From NCBI GenBank assembly GCA_041946825.1, contig JBHGBD010000004.1:124001-188000 (forward strand): a stretch of 64,000 bases of DNA. The letters run 5' to 3'. Numbering within the stretch: the first letter of the stretch is position 1; every line of letters begins with the position of its first letter. Positions 33,412 to 41,183 of the stretch are shown here, piece after piece. Source of the DNA: CAZTHM01 sp041946825 (GTDB lineage Bacteria > Acidobacteriota > Terriglobia > UBA7540). The notes beneath the pieces are model-generated. The model saw only the letters and a list, made by a program, of their open reading frames with translations. It did not search any database and was not told the origin of the DNA. The position numbers and the translations under genes were made by a program.

Positions 33412-36357
33412 TCAGTAGCTTTCCTCATGTGCGGGACAGACAGGAACAAAATCACACCATCGGCAAACATATCCCGGCGTAGGGGGGAATAGCAAACTGC
33501 GAATCTGCTCCGCCACCTCGCGGATGGTGGCCAACGCCTCGTCGAGGTCCTTGTCCGTCCGCACAGTCGAAACCGGCTGGTTGTTCGTCAGGTTGTAGAA
33601 CGTGAGTCGGGCGGGCTTCAGGCGCAGTTGCTCGCGCGCCGCCAGGGCATAGATGGAGAGTTGCAGGCTCTTGTCGGCGTCTTTCTGCGAACGCGGTCGT
33701 CCCGTCTTGTAGTCAACCAACTCTTCCGCTTGGCCGCCTTGCCCATCAACGGGGTTGATCTGGTCGATTCGCCCCTCCAGTTCGACTTCGCCCACGGTAA
33801 AGCGGAAGAAGATTTCCGTGTGGACCTGCTCCCCCGCGACGGGAATCGGGTTTTGCCGGGCAACGAACGCGCGAAGTTGCTCAAGCCCCGCCTTCTTGTA
33901 CGACTGCTCCTGATATACGTCCTCGAAGCCTGCGTCGCGCCAAGCGCGGAGATAGAATTCCTCGATCGCTTCGAAAGTTGGCAACGACTTCCGACGCAGT
34001 TCGAAATAGTGCCGCACCGACTGGTGCATGATGTTGCCGAACGTCAGCGCCGGTTGCGGCCCGGTGGCAATCTTCAGCACATGGCCGAACTTGAATTTGA
34101 GCGGGCAGCTCAGATAATCCTCGATCGCGGTTGCGCTCAATTGAAGTCTGCCGTCCGGCGCGATCGGTGGAGACTTGCCCGCCCAGCCTGCCACGTCGGG
34201 ATGGACCGAGGGCGCCTCAGCCGCGGTGTCACTGAACAATCCCGGCTGCACCTCGCGCATCTGCGGTTCACTGCGCGCGACCCGCGGCGGCACGGGCGGC
34301 AAAACCACCTCCGACGGCGCCTGTGGGACCTGGACGCGCTCGATATCGCGCGCCGTCACTGCGGGATTGGAGAGTAGATCGCCCACGAAGGCCGACGGCT
34401 TTTTCCCCGGCTTCACAACACTCGAAACGTACAGCCTCTCTTCCGCCCGCGTCATTGCCACAAAGAACAATCGCCGCTCTTCCTGCAGGTGAATGTCCGG
34501 CGGTGGCTCCGGCCCCTTGCGCAGCTCGTCGGGGAATTCAATTACGGGTTTTTGCTCGCTGTGGGGAAAGCGCCGCGGCGCCACGCTGAGAATGAAGACG
34601 AAAGGAAACTCCAGCCCCTTCGCCGCGTGCGCGGTCATCATTTGCACGGCGTTGGCAGGACTCTCGGGCTCGGGAAATTCGACTTTCCCGCCCGCGTCCC
34701 GGAAGTACTGGAAATACTCCATGAACTCGTTCAGCTTGCGCGTCTCGCTCTTGGCCTCCCAGCCTTCCAGAAATTTGCGAAAGGCGCTCGCATAAACGCC
34801 GTCCGAATCGCCGGGAACGAAAGTCAGCCCGAGTTGTTCAATCATCCGGTCATAAAGATCCGTAACCGGCAGGCGCGCCGCCGCATTCCGGAGATCCGCG
34901 AGAAGCGACTTCAACTCCCCCCAGCCGGTCGTGGCCAGCGCGCTCCACGTCGGAGCCTTCTCCCACGTTTCCAGCGCGTCGTGAAGGGAGCAACGATTCT
35001 TGCTGGCATTCTTGCGCAACTCCAGCGAAAGGGATTCGGGAAATCGCCAGCGCGGCGCCAACAGCACGCGCGTCAGGCTGATATTGTTGTGCGGAGAATG
35101 AATCAGGTTCAAATACGCAAGCAGGTCACGTAGGATGACCGTCGAGAGAATCGAAAGCCCGCGAATCGCGAACGGAATATTGCGCCGGCGAAACTGGTCG
35201 ACGAGCGGATCGCGATGGCTGTGGGCGCGGTAGAGCACAGCAATGTCGCCAAAGCGCCGTGATTCTTTCCGATGCAGACGTTCGATCTCCCCGGCAATCC
35301 ACGCGGCTTCACTCACATAGTCGGGCGATTCGAGGAGAAAGATTCGGTCGCCTTCACCGTGCTCCGTGCGGAGCGGTTTCTTCTTCTCCTCGTGGGTGTT
35401 CTTGGCGATGACCACGTCGGCGGCGCTAAGAATGCGCCGCGTGGAGCGGTAGTTTCTGTGGAGATTCACGACCTTCGCGCCCTCGAAGGCTTGATGAAAC
35501 ATCTGGAAGGCCCCGTGCGCCGCGCCGCGAAAACGGTAGATCGCCTGGTCGTCGTCGCCGACGGCGGTGATGTTGTACGGCGCCGCCACAAGGCGGCGCA
35601 GGAGCTCAACCTGGGCGAAGTTCGTATCCTGGAATTCGTCGACCAGGACGTAGCGGAAGCGGGCGTGATAGTACGGGAGGACCTCGGGCTCACGGTCGAA
35701 GAGCCGCACGGTTTCACTGATCAAACTCCCCAGGCTCGAACAGCCCGCCTCTTCAATTAGCCTGCGACTGTTCCGGAACACGCGGGCCAGTTCTTTCTTC
35801 TTCACGACTTCTTCTTCCTCAAGCTTCCGCTCCGCGGCATCGAGGCGAGGCGCGCGGCCCTGGAATGCCTTTTCCACTTTTGCCACGAAGGCTTCAAAGT
35901 CGCCCGGCTCGATCAGCTCGTCCTGGCAACGTGAAAAGAAATCGTTCAGATCATGCAGGAACGCCCCCGGCTCGGCGAGCTTCTGGTAGAAGTCGAGCCC
36001 CAATTCCGTCATGCGTTGGCGGAGAAATATCCAAACATCCACCTTGTCGAGGAGGCGACGTTCGAAATGCCGCTTGCGAAGAACTTCATAGCAGAATGAA
36101 TGGAAAGTGGAAATGTGCGGAAGCTCGGGCGGACTGGCCAGGGCCTTACGCACGCGCTCCTTCATCTCCGCCGCAGCTTTGTCGGTGAACGTGACGGCGA
36201 GGATGTTCGTTGGCTGAAGTCCCGGCACATTTTCCAGCAGGTAGACGATCCGCTCGGTGATGACACGCGTCTTGCCGCTGCCCGGCCCGGCGATAATCAG
36301 TAGCGGCCCTTCACCGTGTTCGACTGCCTGCCGTTGTTCGGGATTGAGTTCAAGCAT
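33412..36357 (-). CDS. UvrD-family helicase fused to an Fe-S RecB-type nuclease
   Basis: 981-aa DNA repair enzyme. The first two thirds are a superfamily 1A helicase: NPEQRQAVEHGEG, Walker A GPGSGKT (24-30), VDEFQDTNFAQVELL and YRSTRRIL. The last third is a RecB/AddB-like nuclease with VDYKTGRPRSQKDADKSLQLSIYALAARE. A Cys set that would bind a 4Fe-4S cluster is split across it: LSCPLKF near 750 and Cys965, Cys968, Cys974 at the end. It probably unwinds and trims DNA ends as a one-chain AdnAB/AddAB-like enzyme. A separate PcrA-like helicase is at 57762-59987. Confidence 0.93.
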   Translation of the reverse strand: MLELNPEQRQAVEHGEGPLLIIAGPGSGKTRVITERIVYLLENVPGLQPTNILAVTFTDKAAAEMKERVRKALASPPELPHISTFHSFCYEVLRKRHFERRLLDKVDVWIFLRQRMTELGLDFYQKLAEPGAFLHDLNDFFSRCQDELIEPGDFEAFVAKVEKAFQGRAPRLDAAERKLEEEEVVKKKELARVFRNSRRLIEEAGCSSLGSLISETVRLFDREPEVLPYYHARFRYVLVDEFQDTNFAQVELLRRLVAAPYNITAVGDDDQAIYRFRGAAHGAFQMFHQAFEGAKVVNLHRNYRSTRRILSAADVVIAKNTHEEKKKPLRTEHGEGDRIFLLESPDYVSEAAWIAGEIERLHRKESRRFGDIAVLYRAHSHRDPLVDQFRRRNIPFAIRGLSILSTVILRDLLAYLNLIHSPHNNISLTRVLLAPRWRFPESLSLELRKNASKNRCSLHDALETWEKAPTWSALATTGWGELKSLLADLRNAAARLPVTDLYDRMIEQLGLTFVPGDSDGVYASAFRKFLEGWEAKSETRKLNEFMEYFQYFRDAGGKVEFPEPESPANAVQMMTAHAAKGLEFPFVFILSVAPRRFPHSEQKPVIEFPDELRKGPEPPPDIHLQEERRLFFVAMTRAEERLYVSSVVKPGKKPSAFVGDLLSNPAVTARDIERVQVPQAPSEVVLPPVPPRVARSEPQMREVQPGLFSDTAAEAPSVHPDVAGWAGKSPPIAPDGRLQLSATAIEDYLSCPLKFKFGHVLKIATGPQPALTFGNIMHQSVRHYFELRRKSLPTFEAIEEFYLRAWRDAGFEDVYQEQSYKKAGLEQLRAFVARQNPIPVAGEQVHTEIFFRFTVGEVELEGRIDQINPVDGQGGQAEELVDYKTGRPRSQKDADKSLQLSIYALAAREQLRLKPARLTFYNLTNNQPVSTVRTDKDLDEALATIREVAEQIRSLLFPPTPGYVCRWCDFVPVCPAHEESY

Positions 36358-36422
36358 GGACGTACTTCAACCATTATTCCGCGAACGATTTGCCCGAAAC
36401 AAGGCTTTTTGCGGTGGATTGG

Positions 36423-36452
36423 TTGACTTGGCATCATCCGCCCGCCTATAAT
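36423..36452 (+). promoter_or_regulatory. promoter of the thiolase operon
   Basis: TTGACT (36423-36428), 18-nt spacer, TATAAT (36447-36452), 19 nt before the thiolase ATG. Confidence 0.7.
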
Positions 36453-36471
36453 TCGCGCGGGTCTGAAAGCC

Positions 36472-37659
36472 ATGCGCGAACCGGTCATCATCGCCGCCGT
36501 TCGCACCGCCATCGGCAAGTTTCAAGGTTCCCTTTCCCCCCTTTCCGCCGTCGAACTTGGAGCCTGCGTGGTGCGCGAAGCGGTGCGTCGAGCGGGAATC
36601 GAACCCGCTCAGGTCGACGAAATCATCATGGGCAATGTGGTTTCGGCGGGACTCGGGCAGAATCCCGCGCGCCAGGCGGGCCTGAAGGGCGGCCTCGCGA
36701 ACCATGTCGCCGCGATGACCATCAACAAAGTCTGCGGCTCCGGATTGAAGGCGGTGGCACTGGCGGCGCAGGCGATTCAAACCGAAAACGCCGATATCGT
36801 TGTCGCGGGCGGCATGGAGTCGATGAGCAACTGCCCTTACCTCCTGCCGCAACTGCGGGGCGGATTGCGCCTGGGCCACGGCAGAGTGCTCGACTCGATG
36901 ATCACCGACGGACTCTGGGACGCCTACGAAGACTTTCATATGGGCATGACGGCGGAGCTGGTGGCGGAGAAATACCAGATTTCCCGCCAGCGCCAGGACG
37001 CCTACGCCGTCGAGAGCCATCGCCGCGCGCTCGACGCCATCAAGAGCTGCCGCTTCAAAGATGAAATCGTTCCCATCAGTATCCCTCAGAAGAAAGGCCC
37101 CCCGATTGAATTCGCGAAGGACGAATCGCCGCGCGAAGACACTTCGTTGGATGCCCTGGCGAAGTTGAAGCCCGCGTTCAAACCCGACGGCACCGTCACC
37201 GCCGGAAACGCTCCGGGTACGAACGATGGCGCTTCGGCGCTGGTCGTGACTTCCGCCGAAACCGCCCGCAAACTGGGAAAAGTGCCGCTGGCCCGCGTTG
37301 TCGGCCAGGCGGTGAGCGGCGTCGAGCCCAAGTGGGTAATGATGGCGCCGGTTACAGCGGTGCAGTCGCTGCTGAAAAAAGTCGGCTGGAAACAGGACGA
37401 CGTTGATCTCTTTGAGCTGAACGAAGCCTTCGCGGTCCAAGCCCTCGCCGTCATCCAGGAACTGGGTCTCGATCCCGCCAAAACCAACGTCAATGGCGGC
37501 GCGGTGGCGCTCGGCCATCCCATTGGCGCTTCCGGCGCGCGCATCCTCGTCACCCTGCTCTACGAAATGGCTCGCCGGAACGCCCGCCGCGGCGTCGCGG
37601 CGCTCTGCCTGGGCGGAGGAAACGCGGTGGCGCTGGCGGTGGAGGGGTCTGGCGTTTGA
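36472..37659 (+). CDS. acetyl-CoA acetyltransferase (thiolase)
   Basis: 395-aa biosynthetic-type thiolase joining or splitting acetoacetyl-CoA and longer 3-ketoacyl-CoA. Active-site residues: Cys88 in NKVCGSG, His in GGAVALGHPIGASGAR near 351 and Cys in LCLGGGNA near 381. The NEAF motif (ELNEAFAVQAL) is present. It lies upstream of a 3-hydroxybutyryl-CoA dehydrogenase, so the two enzymes run successive steps of acyl-CoA metabolism. A four-helix-bundle element now separates them. Confidence 0.95.
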   Translation: MREPVIIAAVRTAIGKFQGSLSPLSAVELGACVVREAVRRAGIEPAQVDEIIMGNVVSAGLGQNPARQAGLKGGLANHVAAMTINKVCGSGLKAVALAAQAIQTENADIVVAGGMESMSNCPYLLPQLRGGLRLGHGRVLDSMITDGLWDAYEDFHMGMTAELVAEKYQISRQRQDAYAVESHRRALDAIKSCRFKDEIVPISIPQKKGPPIEFAKDESPREDTSLDALAKLKPAFKPDGTVTAGNAPGTNDGASALVVTSAETARKLGKVPLARVVGQAVSGVEPKWVMMAPVTAVQSLLKKVGWKQDDVDLFELNEAFAVQALAVIQELGLDPAKTNVNGGAVALGHPIGASGARILVTLLYEMARRNARRGVAALCLGGGNAVALAVEGSGV

Positions 37660-37667
37660 GGAATCTG

Positions 37668-38146
37668 GCGATATTGTGATTTAGCGATATTGTGATTTGA
37701 AACCCGCAACTGAATTACACAAATGCTAACACAGCAAGAGATGATGCGGGATAGGACTAAGAACTTCGCGATACGAATCGCTAAGATGTTTCGCGCGCTT
37801 CCAAAGACCGATGAAGGCCGAGTTCTTGGAAAGCAAGTGCTTCGATCTGGCACCTCCGTCGCCGCAAACTACCGAGCCGTTTGCCGGTCCAGATCGCGTG
37901 CTGACTTCATCTCGAAACTTTCCGTTGTTACCGAGGAGATTGACGAGACTGCGTTTTGGCTGGAATTGCTGGTTGAAACAAGAATAGTTCCGAAGCCAAA
38001 AATGGAAGTACTGCTGAAGGAAGCCAACGAGTTGACGCGGATCTTCGGAGCGTCTGTCCACACGGCCAGGACAGGATAGAGTTTGGACGTGCAATGACCA
38101 CGCTTGGCTTTATATCGCTAAATGGCTAAATCACAATATCGCTAAA
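37668..38146. mobile_element. 479-bp inverted-repeat-bounded element carrying a four-helix-bundle gene
   Basis: Left end: two tandem 16-nt units GCGATATTGTGATTTA and GCGATATTGTGATTTG (37668-37699). Right end: one full unit in reverse orientation (38127-38142) and a partial one (38112-38122). The best inverted match is 19 nt exact (37680-37698 with 38128-38146). The trinucleotide CTG flanks both ends (37665-37667 and 38147-38149), a possible target duplication. The only gene is a four-helix-bundle protein. No transposase is present, so movement would need outside help. Confidence 0.75.
37723..38079 (+). CDS. four-helix-bundle protein (23S rRNA IVS-protein family)
   Basis: 118 aa, all-helical. 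It has the family core VLRSGTSVAANYRAVCRSRS followed by FISKLSVVTEEIDETAFWLELL. Relatives are encoded inside intervening sequences of 23S rRNA genes and as Avd proteins of diversity-generating retroelements, or stand alone as here. Base composition is more AT-rich than the neighbouring thiolase and hbd genes. It is the sole gene inside the inverted-repeat element at 37668-38146. Biochemical role unknown. Confidence 0.88.
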   Translation: MLTQQEMMRDRTKNFAIRIAKMFRALPKTDEGRVLGKQVLRSGTSVAANYRAVCRSRSRADFISKLSVVTEEIDETAFWLELLVETRIVPKPKMEVLLKEANELTRIFGASVHTARTG

Positions 38147-38153
38147 CTGACAC

Positions 38154-39020
38154 ATGTCTCAACCGGTCAAAACAGTAGTGATAGTTGGCGCGGGGACGAT
38201 GGGCGGCGGGATCGCCCAAGTCCTCGTCAAGAGTGGATACTCGGTCGTTCTGAATGACGTTGCCGAAAAGTTTCTAGAGAAAGCGGCGGACAGAATCGCC
38301 AAGGGACTCGCGCGCGACGTCGAAAAGGGCCGAATGACGGCCGAGGAGCGCGAGCATGCGCTTGGACGGCTGAAGACGACGGCCGATCTCGCGGAAGTCG
38401 CGAAGACCGATTTCATCATCGAAGCAGTCATCGAAAACTTCGAGACGAAAGCTGGAGTTTTCAAGGCGCTCGACCCGCTGGCCCGGCCCGAAGTCATCTT
38501 CGCCTCCAACACGTCTTCGATTTCGATTTCCAAGCTCGCGGCACAGACGAAACGCCCTACCAAATTCATCGGCCTGCACTTCTTCAATCCCGTGCCAGTG
38601 ATGAAGCTGGTGGAAGTCGTTCCCGGCCTTGATACTTCTCCCGAAACGGTGGAAACCGCGAGTGTCCTTGCCGCTTCGCTGGGCAAGACGGCCATTCGCG
38701 TCAACGATTATCCGGGCTTTGTTTCGAACCGCGTCCTGATGCCGATGATCAACGAGGCGGTTTTCTGCGTGATGGAAGGCGTGGGCGACGCCGCGGCGGT
38801 GGACGCCGTGATGAAGCTCGGGATGAACCATCCCATGGGGCCGCTCGAGCTCGCGGATTTGATTGGTTTGGATGTTTGTTTAGATATAATGAGGGTGTTG
38901 TACGAGGGGTTTCACGATTCGAAATACCGTCCCTGCCCGCTGCTCGAGAAGATGGTCGCCGCCGGAAGACTGGGCCGCAAGACCGGGCGCGGTTTTTACG
39001 AATATCCTTCGGGCAAGTAG
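38154..39020 (+). CDS. 3-hydroxybutyryl-CoA dehydrogenase
   Basis: 288-aa NAD-dependent 3-hydroxyacyl-CoA dehydrogenase. It has GAGTMGGGIAQVL (NAD site, about 13-25), SNTSSISISKLA, the catalytic His in GLHFFNPVPVMKLVEVV (about 139) and NHPMGPLELADLIGLD. It forms a pathway pair with the thiolase upstream. No Shine-Dalgarno precedes the ATG: the four-helix-bundle element ends 7 bp upstream and probably displaced it. The family is commonly called hbd or fadB2; I leave the symbol open. Confidence 0.95.
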   Translation: MSQPVKTVVIVGAGTMGGGIAQVLVKSGYSVVLNDVAEKFLEKAADRIAKGLARDVEKGRMTAEEREHALGRLKTTADLAEVAKTDFIIEAVIENFETKAGVFKALDPLARPEVIFASNTSSISISKLAAQTKRPTKFIGLHFFNPVPVMKLVEVVPGLDTSPETVETASVLAASLGKTAIRVNDYPGFVSNRVLMPMINEAVFCVMEGVGDAAAVDAVMKLGMNHPMGPLELADLIGLDVCLDIMRVLYEGFHDSKYRPCPLLEKMVAAGRLGRKTGRGFYEYPSGK

Positions 39021-39076
39021 ATAAGGTGAGCCCTGAAGGCCCCGCAGCCAACCGAAATCGAGAGAGTCCTTGCAGT

Positions 39077-39370
39077 ATGCCCACGATCCTTCGGTCTGGC
39101 CCTTATCGTTTCTTCTTCTACTCGGCGGATAATCGTGAACCGCCGCACGTCCATATAGAAAGGGAGGAGAAAATCGCTAAGTTCTGGCTCGACCCGGTGC
39201 GAATCCAGTCGAGCGGTGGATTCAGCCGAAAGGAAATTGGTACAATCCAGAAACTGGTGGAAGAAAACGCCAGCGCGCTTTTGGGGAGTTGGAATGAGTT
39301 CTTCAGTCGTAGAGGTCAATCGGGCCCGGGCCCAGCAGGTCACGGTCACGGACGAAAGTCTCATCGTTGA
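39077..39370 (+). CDS. DUF4160 protein (probable toxin-antitoxin member)
   Basis: 97 aa. It matches DUF4160 with PTILRSGPYRFFFYSADN, REPPHVHIERE and IAKFWLDPVRIQSSGGF. The usual domain ends near WNEFF; here a Gly/His/Arg-rich tail follows (RRGQSGPGPAGHGHGRKSHR) that overlaps the start of the next gene by 77 nt in another frame. DUF4160 genes are habitually paired with DUF2442 genes and are suspected toxin-antitoxin modules. It lies behind hbd. Confidence 0.85.
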   Translation: MPTILRSGPYRFFFYSADNREPPHVHIEREEKIAKFWLDPVRIQSSGGFSRKEIGTIQKLVEENASALLGSWNEFFSRRGQSGPGPAGHGHGRKSHR

Positions 39371-39611
39371 GCTGACCGACGGCCGGACGATCTCCGTCCC
39401 GCTGGCTTGGTATCCCCGGCTTCTTCATGGCAGTACTGCCGAACGCAGCAACTGGCGCCTAATCGGCGCCGGGGAGGGCATCCACTGGCCTGATCTGGAT
39501 GAGGACCTAAGCGTCGAGAGCTTGATCGCGGGAAGCCCTTCGGGCGAGTCCAACGATTCCCTCAAGCGTTGGCTTGAAAAACGCAAGCCCGCGGCCCACT
39601 CGAAGAAATGA
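39294..39611 (+). CDS. DUF2442 protein (partner of DUF4160)
   Basis: 105 aa. DUF2442 core: VTVTDESLIVELTDGRTISVPLAWYPRLL, then IHWPDLDEDLSVESLIAG; a basic tail follows (KRWLEKRKPAAHSKK). GGGGAG lies 5-6 nt before ATG 39294. It overlaps the DUF4160 gene, which indicates coupled expression. Probable antitoxin or regulator of the pair; the assignment of roles is inference. Confidence 0.85.
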   Translation: MSSSVVEVNRARAQQVTVTDESLIVELTDGRTISVPLAWYPRLLHGSTAERSNWRLIGAGEGIHWPDLDEDLSVESLIAGSPSGESNDSLKRWLEKRKPAAHSKK

Positions 39612-39619
39612 CTCGCCGA

Positions 39620-39650
39620 CCGCCGGGCCGTAAGACGGGGCGGGTTTTTT
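39620..39650 (+). terminator. intrinsic terminator after the DUF4160-DUF2442 pair
   Basis: CCGCC (39620-39624) pairs with GGCGG (39639-39643), with an inner stem CCGT / ACGG, followed by G and six T residues (39645-39650). The hairpin is built from the duplicated hbd 3' end described next. Confidence 0.65.
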
Positions 39651-39660
39651 CGAATACTCC
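39625..39660 (+). pseudogene. second, decayed copy of the hbd 3' end
   Basis: Aligns with 38972-39007 (codons for GRKTGRGFYEYP of hbd) at 32 of 37 columns with two single-base gaps. Two of the three substitutions are synonymous in the hbd frame (Arg CGC/CGT, Thr ACC/ACG). The DUF4160-DUF2442 pair thus sits between the intact gene end and this copy, as the RHH-PIN pair does behind rtcB. Confidence 0.75.
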
Positions 39661-39702
39661 CGAGGTTAATTCTCGCCAGCGTGGCCTGATTGCTTGGGCG
39701 AC

Positions 39703-40068
39703 ATGAATCATGATTTGTTCCCGTTTGTAGTCTTATTCGCGTGTCTGGTTATGCCCGCGCTCCTGGCTCGACACGGAATCGGGAGTCGCGGAGTCTGGTT
39801 AGGAGGCGGCCTGGGCGCCTTCCTGGCATTTGTTTTGTACAGCCTCGTTTGGTGGAAAACCGTCGATCCGGAGGAGCTCACTTACGACTGGCCTCCCTCG
39901 GCGCCTCTGGGAGGAGTCGACGGGTACTGTCTATTCCTCACGATTGGATTTATGGTCGCAGCCATCTTTTGCAGGCCGAAGACTATGACGGATACCGGTC
40001 TAATAAGCAATATTGAAGGGAGAGTCCTAAATGGCGGAAGAGCGGACGGAAAAAACGAAAGCGATTGA
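39703..40068 (+). CDS. small membrane protein, unknown function
   Basis: 121 aa with three hydrophobic segments (PFVVLFACLVMPALL, LGGGLGAFLAFVLYSLVWW, YCLFLTIGFMVAAIFC). The hydrophilic tail overlaps the recA start by 38 nt in another frame, so the true protein may be shorter or the tail unconstrained. No ribosome site of note. Family not recognised. Confidence 0.5.
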   Translation: MNHDLFPFVVLFACLVMPALLARHGIGSRGVWLGGGLGAFLAFVLYSLVWWKTVDPEELTYDWPPSAPLGGVDGYCLFLTIGFMVAAIFCRPKTMTDTGLISNIEGRVLNGGRADGKNESD

Positions 40069-41086
40069 CCTGGCGCTGACGCAGATCGAGAAGCAATTCG
40101 GCAAAGGCTCCATCATGCGGCTGGGGACGAAGGAGGCGCTAGTACCGGTCGAAGTCATTCCCACCGGCTCGATTTCCTTCGACGCGGCGCTGGGTGTGGG
40201 CGGACTGCCGCGCGGGCGTGTGGTCGAAGTTTTCGGGCCGGAATCGAGCGGCAAGACAACGATCGCGCTGCACGTGGTGGCGGAAGCGCAAAAGCGCGGC
40301 GGTATGGCAGCGTTTGTGGACGCCGAGCACGCGCTCGACGCCGCCTACGCCAAAAGGCTGGGCGTGGACGTGGACAACCTCCTGGTCTCGCAACCCGACT
40401 ACGGCGAGCAGGCGCTGGAAATCGCGGAAGCCCTGGTGCGGTCAAACGCTGTGGATGTGCTGGTGATTGATTCGGTCGCGGCGCTGGTCCCCAAGGCCGA
40501 GCTCGACGGCGATATGGGCGACTCGTTGCCCGGGCTGCAGGCGCGCCTGATGTCGCAGGCGTTACGCAAACTCGCGGGAATTGTTGCTAAGTCCAAGACC
40601 TGTCTCGTCTTTATCAATCAGATTCGCGAAAAAATCGGAATTATGTTCGGTAACCCTGAGACGACCACGGGCGGCCGGGCCCTGAAGTTCTATTCTTCGG
40701 TCCGGGTGGACATCCGACGGATCGCCGCCATCAAGGACGGGGACCGGGTGGTGGGCAACCGCACCAAGGTAAAAATCGTCAAAAACAAGATTGCCGCTCC
40801 CTTTCGGGAGGCAGAATTTGATATCCTATATGGAGAGGGGATCTCCAAGGAAGGCGATCTGATCGACATCGCCGCCGAGCGGAATATACTGGAGAAGAGC
40901 GGCGCCTGGTTTTCCTATGGGGGAGAGCGCATTGGCCAGGGCCGCGAGAACGCCCGGCAGTTCCTTCGCGACAATCCGGATATCCGGAAGAAAGTTGAGA
41001 TCGAAGTTCGTAAAGCCTTGAACCTGCCGCTGCCGGTAGAAACACCGGAAAAAGAGAGCGCGGTCGCGGCCAAGGCGAAGAAGTAG
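40031..41086 (+). CDS. recA: recombinase RecA
   Basis: 351-aa ATP-dependent strand-exchange protein and SOS co-protease. Walker A GPESSGKTT (about 69-77), VDAEHALDAAYA, VLVIDSVAALVPKAELDGDMGD, and the ssDNA-binding loop MFGNPETTTGGRALKFYSS. An Ala/Lys-rich C-terminal tail ends AAKAKK. GAAGGGAGAG precedes the ATG. The transpeptidase gene follows closely. No recX gene was found. Confidence 0.98.
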   Translation: MAEERTEKTKAIDLALTQIEKQFGKGSIMRLGTKEALVPVEVIPTGSISFDAALGVGGLPRGRVVEVFGPESSGKTTIALHVVAEAQKRGGMAAFVDAEHALDAAYAKRLGVDVDNLLVSQPDYGEQALEIAEALVRSNAVDVLVIDSVAALVPKAELDGDMGDSLPGLQARLMSQALRKLAGIVAKSKTCLVFINQIREKIGIMFGNPETTTGGRALKFYSSVRVDIRRIAAIKDGDRVVGNRTKVKIVKNKIAAPFREAEFDILYGEGISKEGDLIDIAAERNILEKSGAWFSYGGERIGQGRENARQFLRDNPDIRKKVEIEVRKALNLPLPVETPEKESAVAAKAKK

Positions 41087-41183
41087 AACCTAGAGGACCA
41101 ACCTTTTTGGGGAAGCTCCAAAGTTGACCGGCGCCAGGGTCGGCCAGGAGCGGGAAACCAACCGACAATGCAAGGGAGGCTGC

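Noticed and set aside
37668..38146. Diversity-generating retroelement (Avd-like protein)
   Set aside because: No reverse transcriptase, template repeat or variable repeat is nearby; the four-helix-bundle gene stands alone between inverted repeats.
38985..39000. T-run inside the hbd 3' end as a functional terminator
   Set aside because: The stem before it is only about 4 bp and the sequence is fully explained by coding for the conserved protein end; the improved hairpin at 39620-39650 is the better candidate.
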